A stretch of DNA of 64,000 bases from the NCBI GenBank assembly GCA_000697475.1, contig JNEU01001120.1, positions 1 through 64,000 of the forward strand, in the 5' to 3' direction. Below are positions 49,801 through 61,111 of this stretch, one piece after another. The position numbers were made by a program, and so were the translations under genes. The notes beneath the pieces were generated by a model. The model was not told where the DNA came from and did not search any database. It was given only the letters and a program-made list of their open reading frames with translations. The stretch comes from Lichtheimia corymbifera B2541. Its lineage: Eukaryota > Mucoromycota > Mucoromycetes > Mucorales > Lichtheimiaceae. The number at the start of each line of letters is the position of its first letter. Positions within the stretch are counted from its first letter, which is position 1.

Positions 49801-50383
49801 TTGAAAGGTAGGTAGTAGCATAGAACAGGCTGTGATCGTGTTGTGTGTCTCATTATTATCATCCAGCGCTTGGCTATCATCGTAGTGAAGAAGCGTTCCA
49901 ATATCTCATTTCACGAGTTGGTTACAACATTGAGCCTATGCGAGCACGCTTCCAAGCTGTGGATGGATTGGCTTACTCGACAAGCTGGCAAACCGATCGT
50001 TTGCAAAAGCAGGCAAAGGAAACACTTGGTAAGTGTCCAACTTTGGGAGGATCGTTGATCAAGGCCAGTACCAACCAAGTAACATTGTAGTGAAATTGGC
50101 GCGTGACCCCAACTTTTTGGTACGCATGACGGCTGTTGAATCATTGGTCAGCCTTGGTGTCAAGTCCAGTTACAATGATGTGGCCTATACCCGATACCTT
50201 TATTCCGAAGATGACCAGTCGTGGTTGGATCGCAAGTTGTATGAATTGTCTCATCAAGATATCAAAGATGCGTCAAGCAAGGCTAACCAAGAATTGATCG
50301 AGAAACTCGAAGGAAGACTCAAATCTCTCGAAGACAAACTCCAAAAGTTGACCGCTGGTGCTAGTAAACAAGAGGAGGCTTGA
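46866..50383 (+). CDS. M1 family metallo-aminopeptidase with C-terminal HEAT-like repeats
   Basis: Fifteen exons (46866-46968, 47064-47409, 47464-47628, 47699-47777, 47835-47934, 48021-48088, 48146-48233, 48321-48379, 48440-48467, 48527-48618, 48681-49374, 49430-49610, 49677-49807, 49867-50028, 50091-50383) give 862 aa. The substrate motif GAMEN and zinc motif HEMAH (about residues 314-318) with the downstream Glu in LKESWATY are intact, so it should be an active aminopeptidase. The N-terminal beta domain begins with the usual EPIHLDISLHLD. After about residue 600 helical repeats follow (ALWSIASVARIEDHHIRDAA and similar), and a Lys/Glu coiled coil ends the protein. No signal peptide is clear. 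The active site argues against TAF2. Confidence 0.92.
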
Positions 50384-51032
50384 TCCTGATATCTGATTAT
50401 TGTACCATACGTAGAGGATCAAATGTATCTATTATCGATATAGAATTAAACGCGTTTCCCTTGTCCTCTATATGAAGTCATCATGTCGTATTTTAAAAAG
50501 TGAGCACAGGGTCACGTTATGCTCAGCGTGCTATATTGGGGATGTTGGCATGGCTGAAATGAATGATTTGTCTTGGCAGAAACAAACTAGCTGTACACAA
50601 AGAAAGCAGGCTGTGCGGTGCTGAGGGAACACGATGGTTTGTGTTACCGAATGCAAGATCAAGATTTGCATTTTGTCCTTGGCGACAACGGATTGCAAAG
50701 GAACAGATCCGATACATCCGATAAGCATGATACCGTTGCTATGCAACAAAAAGATGAAGAAAAAAGACCAAAATATGATGCATCGCACTTTTCAATGTAT
50801 ATCAAAGATATATAGTTTATGGGGTGGTTATAATAATGCCTTATGGCCATCGTCTGGGTGACAATAGGACATGAGGAAAAGGATGGCTGAACAGGTGCTA
50901 AAAATATATCACGTTCTCTGTTGTATACCCCTCAACGTCCTCGTTTGTTCTTTTGTATCTTTCATTTATCTTTCATTGCTTTCCCGCTGGCACGGCAAAG
51001 CTATCTCTTTTTCTTTTACTTTACATTCCTGC
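50384..51032. other. Intergenic region before rhomboid gene
   Basis: Holds the M1 gene 3' end and a T/C-rich leader (about 50940-51030). An in-frame ATG at 50871 could extend the rhomboid N-terminus, but the added residues look like leader sequence. Confidence 0.45.
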
Positions 51033-52712
51033 ATGTTCAACTCTTCAAACCGAGATAACGATCGGGATCCCTCCTCATCTCAGCAAGGACCAGCAGCAGC
51101 CTCCAGCCCTGTAATGTCATCGACACCCGATCGAGCTGTACATTTCAAACCACCCACACCACCTCCTCACGATAACCAAGTCTCGCAATCGCGCGAGAAT
51201 CTAGTCGACCAGAGTCTATACAACCGTTCTCCAGGCCCACAACAAGCGTCTAGCCCCTATCCACCCCATCAACAACAACCATACAACAACTATTACAATG
51301 GATATTATCCTCAACAACAACCTGGCTACTATTACCCACCACCCCATCAAGCTGTTCCTGTGAATGTACAAGTGGCGACAACACGACAATGGCCAGCAGT
51401 ATTCACTTATTTAACAGCGCTTGGTATGCTTGCCGTCCTCATTTACGAGCTTGTTTACAATAAGCAAGTTACTGGCAATGTGATTGAGACATCACCTTTT
51501 AATATCATGATCGGTCCCTCAGCCAATGTAAGTCGTAGTAGGGTAAACGGGATAAGGAGAGTGGGCAGAGAGACAACATGTGGGTTGATGAGTTGCACAA
51601 AAACTGCTGCAGTTGCTGAGTGGAAAAAAATTAGACATTGATTCTTATGGGAGCACGTTTTGTACCTTGCATGCATGAAACCTCCAGTTACCCGGTAGAT
51701 GGCGCATTCCAATGTCCCAACATGACTGACGTCGGCCAAAGTGGCACGAGCGCACCTATTTTCACACCTACGCAAACCAACGTGACCATCAATGGCTCTC
51801 CATGTACCTTACAAGAAGTCTGCGGTATGACCGAGTTCAAGGATCCAAGTGTACCTGATCAATGGTATCGCTTTTTATCAGCCATCTTTTTGCATTCGGG
51901 TGTTATTCATTGGCTATGCAACATCATTGTCCATCTCTCATTGGGTGCAAGTATGGAACGATTCATGAACCCTCTTCGTTATGCTATCGTGTGGTTGGCT
52001 TCAGGCGCTTTTGGTTTCATCTTTGGAGGCGTGTTTACACCCGTGGGCAATGGTATGTTGGTGAATGGGGGATGTTTTATAAATCATCCTAACTTGTTGT
52101 ACCTATATAGCTTCTATGGGATGTTCAGGTGCTCTCTTTGGCATTGTTGCATTGCTGTTTATCGACCTCTTTACAAAGTGGAAGGTTGTCTTACATCCAG
52201 CATGGGAATTGACCAAGCTCATCTTTTTGATCCGTAAGTGGTACAGGCTGCTGCTACACAACAGATTTCTTCCATGCTGATTGTTCCATGTAGTGATTAG
52301 TTTTGTCTTTGGATTACTACCTGGGTAAGTGATTTTGCATTGTGATCATCTCTTTATTGGAATCGCTTGGCTGATGCATGAATGATAGCTTGGATAATTT
52401 TGCCCATATTGGTGGATTTGTCGCAGGTCTCATTTCGGGCATTATCTTTTTCCCTATTCCATCACACACCAAGACGTCTACAATCATCTTGTGGGTTATT
52501 CGACTTGTCCTCTTGGCTGGTTTAGCAGGCATGTTTTATGGCATGATCAACCTATTCTACAGCGGACGTAGCTCAGAAGACGTAAGTGCTATTATTTACC
52601 TATAATGACAAGGATGCTAATGGATCAACAATCTATATAGATATGTTCCTGGTGCAAATACCTTGCATGTTTACCCATCAACAACATGTGTGATGCATAT
52701 CATACCTCATAG
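51033..52712 (+). CDS. Rhomboid family intramembrane serine protease
   Basis: Six exons (51033-51527, 51635-52052, 52111-52233, 52294-52324, 52389-52581, 52641-52712) encode 443 aa. A cytosolic N-terminus rich in Pro/Gln/Tyr precedes the first membrane segment (FTYLTALGMLAVLIYELVY). A long lumenal loop with several Cys follows. Later helices carry the catalytic serine in MGCSGALFG (Ser310) and the histidine in NFAHIGGFVAG (about residue 362), preceded by the HxxxN-type block HSGVIHWLCN. The dyad is intact. The C-terminus is short and Cys-rich (CSWCKYLACLP). Substrates are unknown. The alternative start is 50871. Confidence 0.94.
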
Positions 52713-53249
52713 TGTACATAGACTCATTATCTTTATCTAAAAAAGAGCTATTCAAGATCCCATCTCTGTGTGACATGGTAGATTTTGGACGAGTATTTTG
52801 CAAAAGGCATGCGAGTGACCCGATTTTTTCCTGCAAAAGGTGTATTTCGGGACCATGTCCCATTGGAATATTGGATACGACTATTTATCATCCGGATCCA
52901 CATTATGGGGATGTGTGGTATGGGATGTGAATAATACGTGCATTAGAGTAGTAGCTGATACGACAAAAACAAGCTATAGCTTTCCACGGGGATGACCGAA
53001 AAAGAGAGTATGTGTATACATTGTCGTACCAGGACGGGCTGTGCCGGCACGATCGGGATATGTTATTCTTCGATCATCCCACCCCGCTTTCCAAGGCACA
53101 GGATGTGGGGATAATTGGGTGTTTGGCGGGGTTTTCACCCGAGCCTGAGAAGAAACGTGGTGGCGGGAGATTTTGGAAACAGACTCAAAACTTAACGCAC
53201 GTACGTTGTTTGCTATTTTCCTTTTCTTTCTCTTTTGTTTCGCCTCTAA
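52713..53249. other. Intergenic rhomboid to WRKY-like gene
   Basis: No gene recognised. A T/C-rich leader precedes the ATG at 53250. Confidence 0.5.
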
Positions 53250-54423
53250 ATGAATGGCTTCCCAACTGCTCCCAGCAAGTCGATACCATTGTATCAGCAT
53301 GATCAACTACCCCCATTCTCCTCATCCAAAAGGCCATCTACTGAGCAGCAACAGCAAATGCCTTCGGAGTTGCAGGATGTCATTTTCTATTATCAATCAC
53401 AACCTGAATTGCTTCGTCTAATCTTACAGAGCAAGTTGGAAGAAGACAAACGTCGTGCTGAAGAAGCAAAGTTGCGATCCAAAGAACTCGATTTGATCAT
53501 GCTGCAACAAAAAACGACAACTCCTCTCCCTCCTCCTTCAACGTCAGCTAACGACAATGAGGATCCAAGAATGATGACACCTCCTACTACTGCCTCTGCA
53601 CGTCATTCGAGTATGGATATGGATCCCAATGCTTTTACAACAGCCCGTCGTCCATCCTTGTTACATATGACATCTTCCTCACCCATGCCACCCACATCGA
53701 CTGGTCCAACCGCATTTACACCTGTTGTGAGCCATGTTGAAGAACACCATTCACCCCATGTTACCAACAACAATATCGTAACGTCATGTGCATCATCGTT
53801 ATCTTCATCATCGATGCCTGCCACACCCAACACTGCTGGCAGTGGTATATTCCAACAACAACAGCAGCCACCGGTTTATTCCATGGAAAAGACACCAACT
53901 GCTACTACGCTGTCACCATTAATGGATGATCACGGCATATATACTTTACCATCAGGTAGCAATAACCATCACACGAATACGCCGCCACCGCCACCGCCAC
54001 CATCATATCATCCTTTGCCAGCGATCCGCCGATATGACCCTTATTTTGCACCACAACAACGACCTCGACGACGTCGGGAGATGCAGGCCATCACCAAAAT
54101 TGTCGAGACTCGTGAATACCCATATCTTGATGGCTACTCGTGGAAGAACAATGGCAACACTGTGCAGAAAAAGACAGGCAATAAGAGCGTTTATTACAAA
54201 TGCTCAAACAGCATCAGGGTAAGTTTTGATAAACAACCAAAAGATAAGCCATTTGCGTCTTGCTGATCCAAACAAATAATAGGGGTGTCCTGTGAATAAG
54301 ACTGTAACATGGAAAGGCAATGACGAGTATCTTATTAAATATCGCGGTGAGCATTTGCCTGATTGCAGTCGGGTACATCAACAACAACAACAACAACCAC
54401 ACCATGCAAGCCTACCCATGTAA
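53250..54423 (+). CDS. WRKY/GCM1-type zinc-finger transcription factor
   Basis: Two exons (53250-54218, 54283-54423) give 369 aa. The first 290 residues are low-complexity with a charged helix (LQSKLEEDKRRAEEAKLRSK) and Ser/Thr/Pro/Gln tracts, and a basic patch RPRRRRE. Residues about 290-350 resemble a WRKY domain: DGYSWKNNGN in place of the plant DGY.WRKYGQK, a YYKC strand, and zinc ligands Cys318, Cys325, His346 and Cys350 or a nearby residue (C-X6-C-X20-H-X3-C). The GCPV.K.V turn after the second Cys also fits. Such WRKY-GCM1 proteins are known from early-diverging fungi. The intron splits the two cysteines. DNA target is unknown. Confidence 0.82.
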
Positions 54424-55203
54424 CCAAACTTGCTTGCTATGTATATATATATCTATCACACACACGCACCATATGCATTGTACTCGTTGCTAGATCTCTT
54501 CTTTTACCCCTTGCTCTTCTTTCACATATTGATTTTTATATGCCCCTTCTTCCCCTGCTGACGATTCTATATGCTATAAAACTATAATCTAATTTGCGTC
54601 TCATTCAATCATGTGAAAAGAGGAAGTTTTCGGAAGGCTTTAAACATATTTGCCCCGCGGGGCGATTAGGTAATACGTTGCCATTTCATTGGATGGGAAC
54701 GCTATACGCGTGAGCGGGGGAAACGCCATTTGAAACTTGTACATGTATGGCTGTGATGGTGGCGGGTTATAGCTGGTACCCCAGCATGGGCCATGTTCGC
54801 TGTAGAATAGCGTGGTGTGCTTGTGTGCGTGTGTGCATGGTAGCAGTAGTTCCTTTTTGTACGCATGTCAATATATAAATTGTGATGTCACTTTATCTTT
54901 TGTGTGCCTGAATGCATGATGAGACAGGATGAAAAAAAGTGTGTCCCTGGATTTGTGTAATACATATCCTATGTACGAGAGAGAGAGGGAGAGAGAGAAA
55001 GAGGTGGTGCATGTGTGTGTGTGTGGGATCAAATGAGAGAAGGAGGCTTTCATTTTCACGCATTGTCGCACTTGTAACACTTGCAACTCGGACATTCCCT
55101 TCCGAGATAGATGCCCTTTTGCTTTAACCTGCACTTGGCGTTGCGTTTTCCTTTTCCTCTCTCTCTTTCTTTCCCTTCTCATCACTCACTCACTCCCATT
55201 CCA
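54424..55203. other. Intergenic WRKY-like to 14-3-3 gene
   Basis: Contains a perfect 12 bp palindrome GCCCCGCGGGGC (54652-54663) in otherwise AT-rich sequence, a GA tract near 54973-55000 with an adjacent GT tract, and a CT-rich leader before the 14-3-3 ATG. No gene is seen. Confidence 0.5.
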
Positions 55204-56157
55204 ATGACCTCTCGCGAAGATTACGTCTATTTGGCCAAATTGGCTGAACAAGCTGAGCGCTATGAAGGTACGTTTATTGACACTGCTGCTACTACATATA
55301 TGTATATTCACGCGTTGATGCTTGTAGAAATGGTTGAAAACATGAAACATGTGGCTGCGCTTGGGCAAGAGTTATCAGTGGAAGAGCGTAATCTTCTTAG
55401 TGTGGCGTATAAAAACTCGATTGGAGCACGCCGTGCATCATGGAGAATTGTATCTTCTATCGAGCAAAAGGAAGCATCCAAGGGCAATGACTCCCATGTG
55501 GCAATGATCAAAGAATATCGTTCCAAGATTGAAACTGAACTACGTGACGTGTGCGATGATATTCTCAACGTGTTGGACACACATTTGATTGGAAACGCTA
55601 GTAATGGTGAAGCCAAAGTCTTTTATCTCAAAATGTAAGTACAATAACAACACCCTATTTTGGTGAAACATGAGCTGATTTATGTATTCATATATATAGG
55701 AAGGGTGATTACTTGCGTTATTTGGCCGAGTTCCTTACGGATGATCAACGAGCGTCTGCTGCGGATAAATCGGGTGATGCATACGGGGACGCCTTCAATG
55801 CAGCTGTCACTGAATTAGCGCCTACACACCCCATTCGTCTTGGACTTGCACTCAACTATTCCGTGTTCCACTACGAAATCAAAAACAACCCTGCAAAAGC
55901 ATGCCAGTTGGCCAAGCAAGCATTCGATGATGCCATTGCCGAACTCGATACCCTTAGCGAAGAAAGCTACAAGGATTCTACCTTGATTATGCAACTGCTG
56001 AGAGACAATTTGACATTATGGATGCATGATATGCCTGATGGTAAGGCGCTATGAGCTTATTATTTGTACACATTCATTGACCCTCTGCTTTTATATAGAA
56101 GAAAACAAACAACCGGAGGAAGAGAAAAAGGAAGAGGTATCAGAAGCAGCTTCATAA
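55204..56157 (+). CDS. BMH1: 14-3-3 protein
   Basis: Phosphoserine-binding dimeric adaptor in signalling. Four exons (55204-55267, 55328-55634, 55700-56040, 56099-56157) give 256 aa. Family motifs are [16 protein letters not shown] at the N-terminus, [52 protein letters not shown] and [16 protein letters not shown]. The tail is acidic ([14 protein letters not shown]). Length and motifs match. The gene symbol is by analogy to yeast. Confidence 0.97.
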
Positions 56158-56474
56158 TGGATACATAAATTATGGTTTTATTAAAGCTGTTGGAAAACGC
56201 AAAAGGAAAAAAAAGAGGACCGAATCCAAAAATTGAGGGGAAGACACAAGTGAGTAGTGTAGTAACGAAAGAATTGCAATGGCTGGTTAAGCGTGTGTGT
56301 GCGTGTGTGTGTAAAGCATGGTTGCTAGGATTGGTATAAGGCGACAGGGAAGCTGTTATATACAATGCAGAGAGAAAAAAAAGGGTTGAGAATGAATAGT
56401 TTGTGTGTGTGTGTATGTGGTGAATGGAGTGTGTATGCTGACATTCATTCATCATCCATGGATAGCCGAGATTC
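56158..56474. other. Convergent 3' intergenic region
   Basis: 317 bp between the stops of the convergent 14-3-3 and phosphatase genes. It includes GT-rich tracts (56295-56315, 56400-56420). No gene. Confidence 0.55.
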
Positions 56475-58623
56475 TTACTTTAGAGCAATGGAAGGCACTG
56501 GTTCACAAGGTGTTTGTTGCCATGCAAGTTCGAGCTCCTTTAGTTCGCGAGTGAATTCCGGGCTAGGCATGGAAGAGGATTGCCAATCGGTTTCCATAAA
56601 GCTGCTTACACGTCCGTGCACACGACCCTCCATTTTCATTAGCTCAGCAATGAAACCAATATTGGGTGACATGTTGGGACGGGCCTTGATGACATGACGA
56701 TAAGCTTGTTTGAGCGTCCAGCGTTCAGATGAGACCAAATATGCCAAGATAGCTGTCACTGAGCGTGATTTTCCAGCCTTGCAATGGACGTAGATAGGTT
56801 CATGATGGCGTTTTGCATCCTCTAATTTAAAAGTGTTAATTTGTGCATATATCATTTGACACGTGCATATACATACCAATAAAGCACACCGCTTCCATCA
56901 TGACCCAATCAATGTTTTTCATTTCAACGGTATCTCTGGCAGAAATCTTTCGATATACAATGGCGTTGCTGTTTCGAATAATGTCATCACTGCATTCTTC
57001 AGCCATGTTGAGCACACGTCGAATATGGCGTTGTTGTAATTGTTCTGCGTGATCAGCTGTTTCAATTTCAGGACCAACAAAGAGGAACCCAGGAATGATT
57101 TCTGAAATGACAAACTCAAAGTCTGTTTCCGTGCGTGGTGAAGTGATGGGTGGTATCGTAGCTTCTTCATCATCATCCTCCACAACACGTGCCAATGACG
57201 AAGCAGTTGATGTAGTAGCGCTTGGTGCTACCAATAGCTGTTGTGGTGCAGGTAACAAAAAGTCGTTATTATTGTTGCTGTTGTTGTTGCCAGTGACATC
57301 ATTGTGAATGCTGTTGCTGCTGGAAGAAGCTGCTCTCTTGTTGGCTCGACGCGCCAGCGCGTTTGCATTATTCGCACGAGCGGCTTGAGTATCAAGGCTG
57401 AAGAGGCTGGTGCGGCGGTGCAAGTGAGTCTTGTCATGAGTTGAGCCAAGGGTGTAACTCACTGAGCGACGAGGGAATTGTACCGATTTACGATTGTTGT
57501 TGTCATCCAAAAGTACAGTGTCAACATCTGGGCTTCCACCATTGCCCATATCATCATCGTCGTCATCACTGCAGCCATCCACCAAGTAGGTATCATGAGC
57601 ATGGAATCCATTAAAGCCACCTTGTAGGTAGAAAACTTGATCATTGTCCATGGCACGCTCGAGAACACCCAATAGTGTCCATGCCTGCGAGGTGCGTTCC
57701 AGCAACATATCATCATCATACACCACCCAAGTCAACTTGCGATTAGGGTTGCTTCCTCGTTTCTCCACATAGCGGGCTCTTCCTTCAGTCGTTGTAATAA
57801 AGTTCTCCAAATTAAAGTTGGATACAGTGCCTCGTTGATATCGCTTGATAAGTAAAGATGGTAAATTGACGTTGAAAGAGCCATCAATACGACGTCGTTG
57901 ATATTCAAGAATGTTGCGTACATCAATCAACAACATCGAATCTGAATCCATAGCAAGCATCTCGGCAAGTCGTTCGGCTGAAAGTGGAGTACCACTTTGC
58001 TGCTGTTGTTGCTGCCGTCCATGCACACGTGGTTGTAGTCGGTTCACAGGCAACTGCTGACTTTGAGACCGCTTGGGTGCCACCTCCACAGTTGTCGTTG
58101 TCGCACTAGTGCTAGGTTCATCGGACACCTTTAAACGGCCTAGGTCGTCATGGATACGTCCATAAGTGAAAGAATGCCGTTTCACTCGCTTCATACGTTG
58201 GTCATCCAATGACGCAGTAACTCGATGTTCAGCTGAATGACGCTTGCTAGCAGCACGCGAATGAGTGGTGTCAGGTGCAGGAAATGGTGCACGTGAACGA
58301 GTCGTAGCAGGTGTGGAGATAGTTGGTTTGGGTGTGGGTGACTCCAATACGGGTAATGACGGTGATGAAGGGGTTGGTGGAGTGGTTGTCATCTCGACAT
58401 TGGATACATCGTAACTAGCAATGTTTGGCAATGAGGCTGACTGGCGAGGTGGTGCTGGTGGTGGAGTCAAGTCGACACCTGAATCTTGACGTTGCTTCTC
58501 CGTGTACCATGCTTTCTTTGTTAGAGCACGAAATAAAGCAGCAGCTAAATTGCTTGGCTTGGCTGGAAGAGGTCTGACGGCATCATCAGGGCGCTTGGCT
58601 TTACGGTAGCGGTCGAAGAGCAT
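56475..58623 (-). CDS. Rhodanese-domain dual-specificity phosphatase (MAPK phosphatase-like)
   Basis: Two exons (minus strand 56877-58623, 56475-56821) give 697 aa. A disordered N-terminus with poly-Gln is followed by a rhodanese/CH2-like domain (about residues 210-350: LLIDVRNILEYQRRRIDGSF, VFYLQGGFNGF). It lacks the rhodanese catalytic Cys, as in MAPK phosphatases. After a linker rich in Asn/Ser comes the phosphatase domain with FLFVGPE, RVLNMAEE and the active site YVHCKAGKSRSV (Cys596). It resembles yeast Msg5-type enzymes, which switch off MAP kinases. The start is taken at ATG 58623 because the upstream extension to 58863 is His-rich leader-like sequence. Confidence 0.87.
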
Positions 58624-60023
58624 AAGAAAGGAATGGCAGGGGTGGTGGTGGTGATGATGATGATGATGGAGATGATGATAAAAAGAAAATGAAAAAGACG
58701 ACTGACAAAATGCAGTACAAAAGGTGGTGGTGATGGTTGTTTGAAGAAGAAAGAAAGCGGAAAGAACAAGAAAAAAAGGACGAGGCTGTTTTTGGATGCA
58801 TGCTTGTCTTGACCAAATTTTAGAGCGGGTGTTGTGTAAACAATTGGGCGCGCACATCATCACTCATTCAAACACGCACACCCACGCCCGCTTTAATGAA
58901 CGCATTGATTATTATTATATTCTTGGAATCCGCTCTATTGATGTAACCGCTTTTCCCTTATACCGCACACACATACACAGCACACACGCGCTCTCTTATA
59001 TACATAGAACCCTAAAGACTTGTAAGCATGGGTATGCTATATCAGCCATACACATAGATGTAAACACACACATTGATAATCAACATGTCAAGCATGGCTG
59101 GAACATTTATGGGTGCAGTGACAAAGGAGATCCTTTGTGTGTACAAGTTTCCTCGGTACTAAATATACCACAGAGGTTATATTGGTCGACCAATCATCTT
59201 TGTTTGTGCAACATTCCATTTCATTTCCAAAGGATGATCCCCGCTCTCTTGTTGAGCCCTGACATGTTCACACTTGCCCTTCGAGATTCTTTACTCTTTT
59301 CTCTCGTTTCTACCCTTTCGTTAACTCACGCACTGTGCACATGTACCACAGCCACACTATGACGACCACAGCCCTCTCTTTTAACAGAAAATTAAGCACC
59401 CGATTGCCATGTGTTGCTGATGATCCTTTTACGTTTTGGCTGTGTTGTTGTTGTTGCTATGACTTTTTGTGCTGCTGTTATCGTATTGTTCTCCTAATTG
59501 GGCTGGTGTCATATGACCCGAGATTTCATTGTATACATCTCCTGGGATAACTTGCCAGTACAATGAAGCACAGACACCTGCTTCGATTGTCTTTGGCTGA
59601 ACCCCCTTTTATAGCAATGGTGCATCCATTGATCGGCATTCCATGTCGGGTAATGTAAATGTTAGGCAACCGGGCATCACGTAGCTACTACTACCATCAA
59701 TCATTTATAGTACTAGTATATCAGCAACAACGCTTTGCTGGCCCAATAGCCATGTCTGGTTACACCTTTGGGCAATAACAATGATCAACGACTATTCCTA
59801 ATACCCATCGTAGTATATCAATTACTCGAAAATGGGTTTTATTCTTTCTACAGCGTGATAGCATTGATGGGAGGGATATATGTATATAAATATGGATGGT
59901 TGCAATGAAGCATGGGATCATGTAAAGTGGTGGTAGAGGATGAATACAAAAAGATGAGGGATATATAGACGACAAGAATACAAGTAGTAAGGGGGGAAGG
60001 GTACAAATACGCGAATGCAGCTT
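58624..60023. other. Intergenic region, 1.4 kb
   Basis: No conserved gene found on either strand. A (CAT/ATG)-rich leader (58640-58680) belongs to the phosphatase gene. Open frames near 58796-59362 and 59335-59550 have no motif. Confidence 0.5.
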
Positions 60024-60519
60024 TTAGGCCTTTAGTGTTGCAGGGAAAGTAGGCGAGTCAACGCAGTGTTTCTTGGAGATGGCCATTTTGAGAGCTAGTT
60101 GCTCTTGGCGATCCATGATAAAGTCAAGTGCGAAACCTGTACACCACAATGCAAAGGAAACTGCGATACCAATGTAAAAGAAGGTACCTGTAGTCAGGAT
60201 GTAGGGTGTTGCAAATGTGCTTTTACCATGACCACCATGACCACCACCACCACTTTGTTGTTTCGAGGAGGACGAAGTAGAAGATTCCTGGGCTTGAGCA
60301 CTTTGTGTTGCGGTAGCAGTTGTTGATGGGGTAGTAGCAGATGCGTGTTCTTGACGTGCAACCAGGTTTATGTTTTCATTTGAAGACTGTTGATAGATGC
60401 ATGTGAGTGGATCGAGCAAGAGAAATCTGCTTTCATATGTCAATACTTACAGGTATACTGGCAGCAAAAGAGAGGCTGATGAATGCAAATAGTAAAAAGG
60501 TAATAGTCAAAAGGCGCAT
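60024..60519 (-). CDS. Small secretory or membrane protein, His/Gly-rich, unknown
   Basis: Two exons (minus strand 60451-60519, 60024-60386) encode 143 aa. Exon 1 is a complete signal peptide (MRLLTITFLLFAFISLSFAA). The mature part has a Ser/Thr/Gln stretch, a GGGGHGGHG patch, one membrane segment (FFYIGIAVSFALWCTGFALD) and a short charged tail. This suggests a type I membrane protein in the secretory pathway. No family is recognised. Confidence 0.65.
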
Positions 60520-61111
60520 GGTATAAAAAATGTATGTATGTGATGAAGGTAATTGACAAGCGCTTTACGCGGTGGATAGCCTAGCTTATTTATTTGTTTT
60601 GAAGGATCTGATTATCTCTGGCAGTTGACAATCTTCAAGTAATACAAAGAGGATACCGAGGATCTGTGTTTCCGGGTCCTTGAAAAATTTGCCCTAGAAT
60701 GGAAATCTGCTCTTTGCTCTTTCCCGAAATTATGATCACATCATCGAGAAAAACTGTGGATGTATGTGGATCTTTTGATCAGATGGTACCACAAAGCTTT
60801 TTGCACAACATGTTTAAATGTCAGGTCGGATCATCCATCCTTGAACAAGGAAAAAAAAGTTATCAGATCCGCTATCGAGCGGGGCCGTGGCGGGAAGAAA
60901 AAAAAACCAGCAATCAACATCTGATAATCCAATACCAATGCTTCGTATAAGAATGATGAATTTTTTTTGGTATAATATATGTAAATATACGACGAGGGAA
61001 AACAACGAGAAATAACGAGATTGTGGAATGGGTAGGAGTTGGCATGTGTATATGCTATGTCCATTTTTTGAAGGTGGTAGTCGTATGGTGTGTGTGTGTG
61101 TGTGTGTGTTT
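60520..61111. other. Intergenic region with GT microsatellite
   Basis: Includes the small-protein promoter and the Ssd1-like gene 3' end. A (GT)n tract (61089-61110) abuts the Ssd1-like stop codon. No other gene. Confidence 0.5.

Noticed and set aside
46866..50383. TAF2 (TFIID subunit) as identity of the M1-like gene
   Set aside because: TAF2 lacks the zinc site, whereas GAMEN, HEMAH and the distal Glu are all present here.
58624..58863. Longer N-terminus of the rhodanese phosphatase from ATG 58863
   Set aside because: The extra residues are His- and Phe-rich repeats typical of translated leader sequence. They cannot be fully excluded.
58796..59362. 188-codon plus-strand open frame
   Set aside because: It contains no domain, is rich in His/Thr/Cys from CA repeats, and overlaps the phosphatase promoter.
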